This document shows, piece by piece, positions 18,069 to 25,376 of a stretch of 64,000 nucleotides of DNA. Both the position numbers and the translations under genes were made by a program. Below the pieces are notes generated by a model. The model was not told where the DNA came from. It saw only the letters and a list, made by a program, of their open reading frames with translations, and ran no database searches. Positions within the stretch are counted from its first letter, which is position 1. The number at the start of each line of letters is the position of its first letter. Source of the stretch: Thiobacillus sp. 0-1251 (GTDB taxonomy: Bacteria; Pseudomonadota; Gammaproteobacteria; Burkholderiales; Thiobacillaceae); contig MKWL01000022.1 in NCBI GenBank assembly GCA_001899305.1, positions 165,476-229,475 on the forward strand, written 5' to 3'.

Positions 18069-19892
18069 TCATTCCTGGTAGCCGAAGCGGTCGATGAACG
18101 GCTGCAAGGTCGCCATGACCGGCTGGAATTCGTCCTCATAGCGTTTCCAGCGGTATCTCGCGTGCTGGTAGATCGGCTGGGTGACCTGGTGGTAGCTGGG
18201 CGTCTGAATGGCAAGCCGCTGCTGCGCATGACGCGTGTGCTCCAGTACGGCATCGCTCCAGCCCACACCGATGAATTCCAGTAGTTTCCTGGCTTCCGGC
18301 TCGAAATTCGTGATCAGGTCTTCGTAGCGAATGCGTTGCCACTGAAGCGGAATATGCTCGGTGGTTTCATGCCAGGCTTCCATTACCCGAGCGTAGATTT
18401 CCGCAATGTTTTCCAGGCTGACGAACCCGGCCATGGCGTCGTTGTGGGCAAAGCTCTGCATCATGCAGCTCAGCGCGACGTCACAGGGATGGCGGAGAGC
18501 GAGAATGAAGCGGGCCTCGGGAAAAACCCGCCAGATCAGGGGAACGGACACGATGTTGAGCGGCAGCTTGTCCACCAGCCGGCTGCCGGACCGGCGCACC
18601 AGATGACGTTCCGCTTCCTGAAAGTAGAGCCTGCGCAACTCGAGAATGTGCGCCTCGCTGAGTGCTTGCAGCGCACCGCTGCCGCCGCCGGTCAACGCCA
18701 GGAAGGCCTGTTCCATGACCGCCACCATGGGCTTCTCTTCCAGGGCCTGCAAGGCCGGATGGCTGTCAAGAACCTGTTCGAGGAGGGTTGTGCCGGAACG
18801 TGGAAACCCGATCAGAAAAATCGGCGTGTCTTCCGAAGGAGGGGGTTCCCGCTGATCGAGTCCGGATGCTTCGCTGCCCAGCCACGTCCGGGCCTGATCG
18901 ATGCGGGCGAGAAAGCGGGCGCGGCTGCTGCCGTCCGGATCGGTGGCCTGGTCCACACCGCGCTTGCCTGCGCTCAGGTGCGGCATGACCTGTTCCGTAT
19001 TGCCCATCCGGTCATGCAATTGCCCGAGCAGCAAATGAACCTCGCAGCGCGTTTCCAGGGGCATGGGGTGGTCGAGGATGCGTTCCAGCCTGGCCACGCC
19101 CTCGGCCAGGCGATCGTTCCGCCGATCCAGGCGGGCTGCCACCAGATTGAGGAGGGGATGGTCGGGCGCGGAAGCCAGCCCGCGTGTCACGGCCGCTTCC
19201 GCTTCGTCGAGGTTCCCCAGTCGCTCGAGCAGTTCACCTTGCTTGGCCAGAACGTCCGGCGAATCCGGGCGTCGCGACAACGCTTGCCGGTAGCACTCGA
19301 GGGCTCCGTCCATGTCCCCCGTTTTTTCCTTCAGGCTGCCCAGGTTGGCGAGAACCTCGATGCTGTCGGGTCGTTGTCCGAGAGCCAGTTGCAGGAAGTG
19401 AGCTGCCTCGTCGATCCGGTTCAGGGTGAGCAGCAGGGCGCCCAGATCGCTCAGCGCTTCAAACTGGGTGGGCCGCAGCGCGAGCGCCTGGCGCAGGCTG
19501 GATTCGGCATCGTGCAGTTGGCCTGATTGCAGCAGGGCGTTGCCGAGCAGATAGTGCAGATCGGGATAGTCCGGTTTGAGCCGGATCGCCTGGCGGTAGC
19601 ACGACATGGCGTCTTCCAGCTTGCCTTGACATTGCAACGCCACGCCAAGGGTATGGTGGGCGAAGGTCTGATTCGGCGCGAGCAGCACCGCCCGTCGCCC
19701 ACTGGCTTCCGCCTCGGCGTAACGGCCCAGGCGACGCTGGGTCGCGCCAAGCTTGACCCAGGCTTCCACGTCAGTGGGGTCGGTCTTGCAGACGCCGGCA
19801 TACAGCGTCAGCGCTTCCTCCAGCCGATTTGCCAGGGCGAGGCCGTCGGCCTTGGCTTTTTTGCTTTGGGTCAGGATGTTCTTCTTTGCCAC
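18069..19892 (-). CDS. TPR-containing sulfotransferase (long paralogue)
   Basis: A 607-residue protein with about nine to ten TPR units (residues about 10-340; pattern LGxxLxxxGxxxEAxxxxxxAL) followed by a Sulfotransfer_3 domain. It has the PAPS-binding loop FLIGFPRSGTTLLEQVLDSH near residue 356 and the 3'-phosphate motif FILALRHPCDVALS. No signal peptide is seen, so the protein looks cytoplasmic. The start is a GTG (M-A-K-K-N-I-L). It converges on the first sulfotransferase gene with a 24-base gap and is a close relative of the next gene, with two extra TPR units. Confidence 0.88.
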   Translation of the reverse strand: MAKKNILTQSKKAKADGLALANRLEEALTLYAGVCKTDPTDVEAWVKLGATQRRLGRYAEAEASGRRAVLLAPNQTFAHHTLGVALQCQGKLEDAMSCYRQAIRLKPDYPDLHYLLGNALLQSGQLHDAESSLRQALALRPTQFEALSDLGALLLTLNRIDEAAHFLQLALGQRPDSIEVLANLGSLKEKTGDMDGALECYRQALSRRPDSPDVLAKQGELLERLGNLDEAEAAVTRGLASAPDHPLLNLVAARLDRRNDRLAEGVARLERILDHPMPLETRCEVHLLLGQLHDRMGNTEQVMPHLSAGKRGVDQATDPDGSSRARFLARIDQARTWLGSEASGLDQREPPPSEDTPIFLIGFPRSGTTLLEQVLDSHPALQALEEKPMVAVMEQAFLALTGGGSGALQALSEAHILELRRLYFQEAERHLVRRSGSRLVDKLPLNIVSVPLIWRVFPEARFILALRHPCDVALSCMMQSFAHNDAMAGFVSLENIAEIYARVMEAWHETTEHIPLQWQRIRYEDLITNFEPEARKLLEFIGVGWSDAVLEHTRHAQQRLAIQTPSYHQVTQPIYQHARYRWKRYEDEFQPVMATLQPFIDRFGYQE

Positions 19893-19983
19893 AGTCTGGG
19901 GTCGAAATGGGAAGCGTCTAGTGTAGAAGGTGGAGCAGCGATCAAATGGCGGCTATTGCAGGATTGCAGGGCACGTTCGGCGA

Positions 19984-21630
19984 TCAGTGCGGAGTTGAGG
20001 CTTCAGGGATTGCGTCGGCCTCGCTGTAGCCGAATTGCTGGATGAAGGGCTGCAGGGTGGGCAGGATGGGTGTGAAGGCGGTCTGGTAGCGTTTCCAGCG
20101 GTATCGGGCGTGCTGGTAGATCGGCTGGGTGACCTGGTGGTAACTGGGCGTGTTGATGAGGGCGCGTTCCTGGGCATGGCGGGTGTGACCGAGCACGGCG
20201 TCATCCCAGCCCACGCCAAGGAAATCCAGCAGCGAGCGAGCCTCGTCCTCCAGGTTCGTGATCAGGTCTTCATAACGTACCTGATGCCAGCGCAGGGGCA
20301 GATGGGCTGCGTAGTCGAGCCAGCTCCCCATTACCTTGGAATAGATCTGTGCAATGCCATTGAGGCTGACTAAGCCAGCCATGGCATCGTTGTGGCCGAA
20401 GTTCTGCATCAGGCAACTTAAGGTGACGTCGCAAGGATGGCGGAGGGCAAGGATGAAGCGGGCTTCGGGGAAGACCCGCCACAGCAAAGGGACGCGCACG
20501 ATATTGAGCGGCAGCTTGTCCACCAGCAAAGCGCCGGGCTGCCGATCCAGAAGGCGTTCTACTTCCTCCCAATAGACCTGGCGCAGATGGGCGAGTTGCG
20601 GCTCTGACAGATTCGCCAGCGCATCGGGTCCGCCACCGGTCAAGTTCATAAAGGCCTGCTCCAACATCTCGGCCATGGGTTTTTCTTCCAGGGTCTGCAG
20701 GCGAGGATGGCTGTCCAGGAGCTGTTCCAGCAGGGTGGTGCCTGAGCGTGGAAAGCCGACCAGGAAAATCGGGGTCTTATCCTGGGCGACGGCAGAGGGG
20801 GGCGTCGCCAGATTGTCGCTCATCCAGGCGCGGGCGGTCTCGATGCGGGCCAGAAACCGGCTGCGGCTCTGGCCGTTGGGATCGGTGGCCAGCGCGACAC
20901 GGCGCTTTCCCTCGATCAGGTGGGGCAGGACCTTGTCCGTGTTGCCCAGGCGATCATGGAGCTGACCAAGCAGCAAATGGATCTCGGCGCGGGTCTCCTG
21001 GGCCACCGGCTGGTTGAGAACACTCTCCAGCCGGGCGGCCGCTTGGGCATGGCGGCCGGCACGCCGGTCCAGGCGGGCAGCCACCAGATTAAGAATGGGA
21101 TGATTGGGCTCCCGGGCCAGACCGCGGGCCAGGATCTCTTCTGCTTCCCCCACATTGCCGGCTTTTTCCAGCAGTTCGGCGCGCTTGGCCAGCACGTAGG
21201 CGGAGTCGGGTTGCAAATCCAGTGCGCGATGGTAGAGCTCGAATGACTCCTGTACACGCCCCTGCTGTTCACGCAGCCGGGCGAGATTGGTGATCGTTTC
21301 CGCAGAATTCGGCCGCTGTGCAAGGGTGTGTTCCAGGAGTGTGGCTGCATCATCCAGCTTGCCTTGGCCTTGCATGGCGAGGGCCAGTGTGTGCTGGGCA
21401 AAAGCCAGATTGGGCGCAAGCTTGAGTGCCCGGCGCGCGCTCGCCTCGGCTTCAAGGTAACGGCCGAGGCGATACTGCGTTGCCCCCAGCTTGGCCCAGG
21501 CTTCCTCATCGCTTGGGTCGGTCTTGCTTACAGCCTGGTATAAGGTACACGCTTCCTCAAACCGCCCGTCCAGGGCCAGCTGGTTGGCCTGGGCTTTCTT
21601 GCCGCGGGTCAGGATGTTCTGCTTGCTCAC
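19984..21630 (-). CDS. TPR-containing sulfotransferase (short paralogue)
   Basis: A 548-residue paralogue of the neighbouring gene. Both begin with a near-identical K-x-N-I-L-T segment, keep the order TPR array then sulfotransferase, and share long near-identical stretches around the C-terminal SYHQVTQPIYQHARYRWKRY. The PAPS loop FLVGFPRSGTTLLEQLLDSH is near residue 287, about 69 residues earlier than in the long copy, equal to two TPR units. R-x7-S is present (RHPCDVTLS). The start is a GTG at 21630. The 91-base gap to the next gene contains no obvious terminator, so the two may form one transcript. Confidence 0.88.
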   Translation of the reverse strand: MSKQNILTRGKKAQANQLALDGRFEEACTLYQAVSKTDPSDEEAWAKLGATQYRLGRYLEAEASARRALKLAPNLAFAQHTLALAMQGQGKLDDAATLLEHTLAQRPNSAETITNLARLREQQGRVQESFELYHRALDLQPDSAYVLAKRAELLEKAGNVGEAEEILARGLAREPNHPILNLVAARLDRRAGRHAQAAARLESVLNQPVAQETRAEIHLLLGQLHDRLGNTDKVLPHLIEGKRRVALATDPNGQSRSRFLARIETARAWMSDNLATPPSAVAQDKTPIFLVGFPRSGTTLLEQLLDSHPRLQTLEEKPMAEMLEQAFMNLTGGGPDALANLSEPQLAHLRQVYWEEVERLLDRQPGALLVDKLPLNIVRVPLLWRVFPEARFILALRHPCDVTLSCLMQNFGHNDAMAGLVSLNGIAQIYSKVMGSWLDYAAHLPLRWHQVRYEDLITNLEDEARSLLDFLGVGWDDAVLGHTRHAQERALINTPSYHQVTQPIYQHARYRWKRYQTAFTPILPTLQPFIQQFGYSEADAIPEASTPH

Positions 21631-21672
21631 TATGCCAGCCTTGGATCAAAACATTCATTTTAGGGGGCAATG

Positions 21673-21699
21673 AAAACGGCGGCCAGAGGCCGCCGTTTT
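21673..21699 (-). terminator. Terminator downstream of the PEP-CTERM gene
   Basis: A 12-bp inverted repeat AAAACGGCGGCC / GGCCGCCGTTTT with a 3-base loop lies about 19 bases past the stop of the minus-strand PEP-CTERM gene and before the start of the sulfotransferase. T runs flank both sides, so it could stop transcription in either direction. Confidence 0.82.
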
Positions 21700-21717
21700 T
21701 CTGGATGCCGCAGGGAA

Positions 21718-22518
21718 TTAAGCGGTTTTGCGGCGACGAGCAGCCCCCAGACCGGCCAAGCCGAGACCCAGCAGGGCCAGGGTAGCGGGCTCGGGGGTGG
21801 GGTTGGGGCCGGGAGGCTGGATCGTCGGCGCGAAGCCGTCCAGGTACACGTAACCGGCGTGACCGCCGTAGGGGCAGTCGGAGGCAAGCAGCGACAGGGT
21901 CAGGTCATGACCCACGATGCTGGTGCCGCCGGCGCCTGCAGTGGTGAGGTCGATATGCTCAAGCTGCCAGCCGCTGCCATACCATGAGCCGTATTGAGTA
22001 AACAGACCCGATGCAGACGCGGAACTGAAGGAGCGGGTGAGCAGGACGGTGTTGGTGGTGTTGTCCGTCAGCGTCAGGGAGAAGTAGTCGGAGTTGTTCA
22101 GGCCATGCGAGGATTCCAGCACGGCGTTCCACTGGAAGTAGATGTCGTTGTCCGTGTAGTTGGCGACACTCTGGGAAATCGTGGAGACGGAGTAGTTATT
22201 GATGGAGTTGTTCACCCGCACCGAGTAGTTGCCGTTGTAGACCGTGTTCTGGCCGGTGTAGGGATCCGTGCCCGCGCTCATGATCGTGTTGACGGGTGTG
22301 CCGCCGGCGTATTGCGGGGCGGTCGGCAAGGCGCCGCCCGTATATGGGACGGACACACTGGGACTGCAACCGGAACTGGAGGTGGTCCAGCAGCCACCGC
22401 CCTGGGTCCAGCCAGAGAGGTCGCCGGTCTCAAAACCGCCATTCACGAACGCCGCCGAGAAGGCGGGGCCGGAGACCATCACGGAGATGGCCAAGGCTAA
22501 CGAGGATTTTTTCATCAT
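21718..22518 (-). CDS. PEP-CTERM sorting-domain protein
   Basis: A 266-residue exported protein. A signal peptide (MMKKSSLALAISVMVSGPAF...) is followed by a Ser/Thr/Asn/Gly-rich beta-type body (FVNGGFETGDLSGWTQGGGC at the N-terminus, typical of PEP-CTERM substrates). The C-terminal sorting signal is PEPATLALLGLGLAGLGAARRRK: PEP motif, hydrophobic helix, Arg-rich tail. Exosortase (XrtA) would cut it and attach it to surface material; the left-edge sugar transferase belongs to the same kind of system. The first of two adjacent ATGs (22518) has GGGAG six bases upstream. Cys residues in the N-terminal third (GGCW...SGC) may form a disulfide. Confidence 0.92.
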   Translation of the reverse strand: MMKKSSLALAISVMVSGPAFSAAFVNGGFETGDLSGWTQGGGCWTTSSSGCSPSVSVPYTGGALPTAPQYAGGTPVNTIMSAGTDPYTGQNTVYNGNYSVRVNNSINNYSVSTISQSVANYTDNDIYFQWNAVLESSHGLNNSDYFSLTLTDNTTNTVLLTRSFSSASASGLFTQYGSWYGSGWQLEHIDLTTAGAGGTSIVGHDLTLSLLASDCPYGGHAGYVYLDGFAPTIQPPGPNPTPEPATLALLGLGLAGLGAARRRKTA

Positions 22519-22620
22519 GATGTTCTCCCGAAGGTTGTCTGAGGTTGGCATGGCTACCCGCCGTGCCCGTACCTTTTCCGAGCGTCACAACCACACGTCT
22601 TATTTGCCGATGTCGTCGTG

Positions 22621-22636
22621 TTGCTTTCGAAAGCAA
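22621..22636. repeat. 16-bp perfect palindrome near the predicted transcript start
   Basis: TTGCTTTCGAAAGCAA is a perfect palindrome that lies just downstream of the candidate sigma-54 promoter. It may be an operator or form a hairpin at the 5' end of the PEP-CTERM leader. Confidence 0.5.
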
Positions 22637-22640
22637 ATAA

Positions 22641-22655
22641 GCATTGTGCATGCCA
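22641..22655 (-). promoter_or_regulatory. Candidate sigma-54 promoter for the PEP-CTERM gene
   Basis: On the minus strand TGGCATGCACAATGC matches the -24/-12 consensus TGGCAC-N5-TTGC at 13 fixed or spacing-critical positions with two changes; GG and GC are exactly 10 bases apart as required. It would start transcription near 22629, leaving a leader of about 110 bases before the ATG at 22518. RpoN control of PEP-CTERM genes is known from floc-forming betaproteobacteria with PrsK/PrsR. Confidence 0.5.
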
Positions 22656-22836
22656 GAAGCGAGTGTGTTTTTGTTTATTCTTATTTTACAAATACTTACA
22701 TTCGTATGCGGCGACCAGCCGAGGTAAGAAAAAGAAGAAATGTAAAAAAAATCGACGCAGCAGGCTTGCAGACCAGGTTGCTGCGACAGGGTGGGCCCTG
22801 GCCCCGGCGGGTGGAATTCAAACAGGGGCTGAGCGA

Positions 22837-24303
22837 TCAGTCGAAGGACGGATCGCCATGGCGATGCTGGGCGTGCCGGCCACCGACGTGCCGGGGCGCC
22901 AGCGAGCCGACGATCATTCCGATCACGCTCGCCAGGAAACCCGCGAACTGCGGCGGCAGCAGCGTCGCACCTTCCGGCAGCCAGATTTCCATGGGTAGCC
23001 AGACCGCGAGGCCCAGGGCGATTGAAAGGTAGGCGCCTTGCTTGCAGGCGCGTTGCCAGTAAAGGCCCGAAACAAGCGGGACAAAGGCGACTACGAGGGT
23101 GATCTTGTAGGCGTTTTCCACCATCTGGTAAATGGTGGCGTTGGAATACAGCGCAAACGTCGTGACGATGGCGGCGAACCCCACGACGACCACGCGCATG
23201 GTCAGGAGCAGGGTCTTGTCGTTGTGGTGTGGCAGGTAGGGCTTGATGATGTTCTCGGAGAACGTGACGGCGGGCGCCAGCAATGTGCCTGAAGCCGTGC
23301 TCATGATGGCCGAGAGCAGGGCGCCGAAGAACATGATCTGGGCGAAGACGGGCATGTGGTTGAGGATGAGCTGCGGCAGGATCATCTGCGAATCCTTGTC
23401 CAGTAGACCCGAGACCAGGCCTGGGTCGATGAGCGTGGCGGAATAGGCGATGGTGAGCGGCACGAAGGCGAAGAAGAAGTAGAAGCTGCCGCCCATGACC
23501 GAACCGGCGACCGCGATGTTTTCACTCTTGGCGGACATCACCCGCTGGAACACGTCCTGCTGGGGGATGGAGCCGAACATCATGGTGATCCAGGCGGCGA
23601 TGAAGGCGATGACGTCCTTGCTGTTGGCCTCTGGCCAGAAGTTGAACTGCCCTTTCTGCGCGGCATGCTGGACCACATGACCGAGTCCGCCCGCCATATC
23701 CGACGCCACATACAGGATGTACAAGAGGCCGACGACGATGATGCTCATCTGGAAGAAATCGGTCAGCGCCACCGACCACATCCCGCCGTATAGCGTGTAG
23801 AGCAGCACGATGGCAGCGCCGATGAGGGTGCCCTGGGTTTGCGTGATGACGCCTTGGGACAGGATGTTGAATACCAGGCCGAGCGCGGTCATCTGGGCCG
23901 ATACCCAGCCGAGGTAGGAAATGATGATGGCCACGCCCGTGATGACTTCCACCTTGCGGCCATAGCGTTTGCGGTAGTAGTCGGTCAGCGTGAGAAGGTT
24001 CATCCGGTAGAGCTTGCGGGCGAAGAACAAGCCGACCAGGATCAGGCACATCGAAGAGCCGAAGGGATCGGACACGATGCCGTGCAGGCCTTCGTTGAGG
24101 AAGGTGGCGGGAATGCCGAGGACGGTTTCCGAGCCGAACCAGGTGGCGAAGACGGTGGCCGTGACGATATAGATTGGCAGATGACGGCCCGCCACGACGT
24201 AATCCCGGGCGGTGTGGACGCGCGTGGCGGCGTACATGCCGACGCCGATGGAGATGACCAGATAGAGGATGACGAAGCCGATCAGCATGGTGGGCAGAGT
24301 CAA
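22837..24303 (-). CDS. Sodium:solute symporter family protein
   Basis: A 488-residue polytopic inner-membrane transporter with about 13 hydrophobic helices. SSS-family marks are ARDYVVAGRHLPIYI, ATWFGSETVLGIPATF, YTLYGGMWSVALTDFFQM, and FFGALLSAIMSTASGTLLAP. Relatives import proline, pantothenate, acetate or other small organics with Na+; the substrate cannot be read from sequence. The C-terminus has an unusual His-rich tail (RHVGGRHAQHRHGD). A TTG start at 24303 overlaps the stop of the upstream gene (TTGA), suggesting coupling; an ATG at 24288 is an alternative. Neither has a strong ribosome binding site. It pairs with an outer-membrane barrel gene. Confidence 0.88.
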   Translation of the reverse strand: MTLPTMLIGFVILYLVISIGVGMYAATRVHTARDYVVAGRHLPIYIVTATVFATWFGSETVLGIPATFLNEGLHGIVSDPFGSSMCLILVGLFFARKLYRMNLLTLTDYYRKRYGRKVEVITGVAIIISYLGWVSAQMTALGLVFNILSQGVITQTQGTLIGAAIVLLYTLYGGMWSVALTDFFQMSIIVVGLLYILYVASDMAGGLGHVVQHAAQKGQFNFWPEANSKDVIAFIAAWITMMFGSIPQQDVFQRVMSAKSENIAVAGSVMGGSFYFFFAFVPLTIAYSATLIDPGLVSGLLDKDSQMILPQLILNHMPVFAQIMFFGALLSAIMSTASGTLLAPAVTFSENIIKPYLPHHNDKTLLLTMRVVVVGFAAIVTTFALYSNATIYQMVENAYKITLVVAFVPLVSGLYWQRACKQGAYLSIALGLAVWLPMEIWLPEGATLLPPQFAGFLASVIGMIVGSLAPRHVGGRHAQHRHGDPSFD

Positions 24304-25061
24304 AAACGATGAGAAAGAATGAACCCTGAACCCCAGTCCGGGCTGGCCCGGCTGAAGCCGCCTACCGCATACAGATTCAGCTTGTTGGCGGTATTCAGGC
24401 GATAGCTGAGGTAAAGCATGGCCTCGCTGATGGGGCCGCTGGTTCGGGTGACGGCTTGTTGCCAGTCGTAGCTGCCCCCCAATGACAGGGACGGTGTGAC
24501 GCGATAATCGGTGCCGACCGACCCCAGCCAGACATTGCGATAGTTGATGGCTTCAGGATCCCCTTTCCATTTGTATCCCAGGCTGACAAAAGGGGTCCAT
24601 TGATTCTTGATGGGTTTGAACAGCTCGGTCTGCAGGGTGTAATCGTTCTTGCCGGTGCCCAGGGATTTTGCCGTGCTGGCGGTGCCGAACTTGATTTTTC
24701 CACTGATGTCGAGCCCCACCCACGCAGTTCGTTCGTCCAGAAGGTTATAGGTGGCGGTGGCTGAAATATCGCCCATTCCCTCGGAAATCGCTGTGGTCCG
24801 TGACGTATTGAGCGGGTCGCCTTCCGGCGTGACATTTCCATCCCCCTTGACGCGGAGCCAGGCCGTCGACAATCGCAGGCTCCAGTCGTCGGTACGATAT
24901 TTCAGGCTTAACGGCAACGCCCATGTTTCGGTCTTGGTTTGGCTACCGTATTTACCGGATGAATAATCGAATCCCAGATTGGCGCTGAATTTTCCGTCGG
25001 CGGCCTGGACGGGCGAGCAAACTGCGGCCAGTAGCGTGCATATCGGGGTAATAAGGCGCAT
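24300..25061 (-). CDS. Outer-membrane beta-barrel protein of unknown function
   Basis: A 253-residue protein with a signal peptide (MRLITPICTLLAAVCSPVQA) and alternating amphipathic strands over the whole mature length (TWALPLSLKYRTDDWSLRLS, LGGSYDWQQAV, EAMLYLSYRL). It ends in a C-terminal Phe (FILSHRF), the usual BAM recognition residue. It resembles small transporter-like barrels of the DUF3187/phenol-degradation MetA type, but the family call is uncertain. AAAGG lies eight bases before the ATG. Its stop overlaps the symporter start, so barrel and symporter may handle one solute across both membranes. Confidence 0.75.
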   Translation of the reverse strand: MRLITPICTLLAAVCSPVQAADGKFSANLGFDYSSGKYGSQTKTETWALPLSLKYRTDDWSLRLSTAWLRVKGDGNVTPEGDPLNTSRTTAISEGMGDISATATYNLLDERTAWVGLDISGKIKFGTASTAKSLGTGKNDYTLQTELFKPIKNQWTPFVSLGYKWKGDPEAINYRNVWLGSVGTDYRVTPSLSLGGSYDWQQAVTRTSGPISEAMLYLSYRLNTANKLNLYAVGGFSRASPDWGSGFILSHRF

Positions 25062-25376
25062 GGCAACCTTTCAAGCGGGTGGCCGAGATTTTAATGGAGG
25101 AATGACCAACTGTGCGTTGGCAAGGGCGGGCTGTTTCGATGCGAAGACACTATTTAGCTGATTGCCATGTCGTTCACGCCCGCATGTTTATCCGGGTAGA
25201 GCGTTCTAGAACGCCCTGATTTAGGCAGGACGCATTCCGTGAATCCTCGGACCAACGTTGCCGTTTTGACAAATACATCCGGGGGGGCCGCCCAACGCGG
25301 GATGCGGGGCTTGGCGTAAATCCAGCAAAGCATTGCGATGCCAAGCATTAAAAGGTCTTGGGATCGCTCAGGCATA
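25062..25376. other. Intergenic region downstream of the DUF5666 gene
   Basis: These 315 bases separate two minus-strand genes. Beside the DUF5666 stop is an imperfect 11-bp stem-loop (25335-25367, one mismatch, 11-base loop) that could be a weak minus-strand terminator. A perfect 14-bp palindrome GCGTTCTAGAACGC sits at 25201-25214. A 64-codon minus-strand reading frame (25154-25348) opens with a hydrophobic stretch but has no ribosome binding site; I do not call it. Confidence 0.45.

Larger units (their letters stand above)
22519..22836. promoter_or_regulatory. Upstream region of the PEP-CTERM gene
   Basis: These 318 bases hold no convincing gene. The part nearest 22620-22760 is AT-rich. 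It contains a candidate sigma-54 promoter on the minus strand and a 16-bp palindrome (both listed separately), pointing towards the PEP-CTERM gene. The rest, up to the end of the symporter gene at 22837, shows no clear terminator. Confidence 0.5.

Noticed and set aside
25154-25348. A 64-codon minus-strand frame with a hydrophobic start
   Set aside because: No ribosome binding site, no recognised homology and it overlaps a stem-loop. It could be real but cannot be supported from sequence alone.
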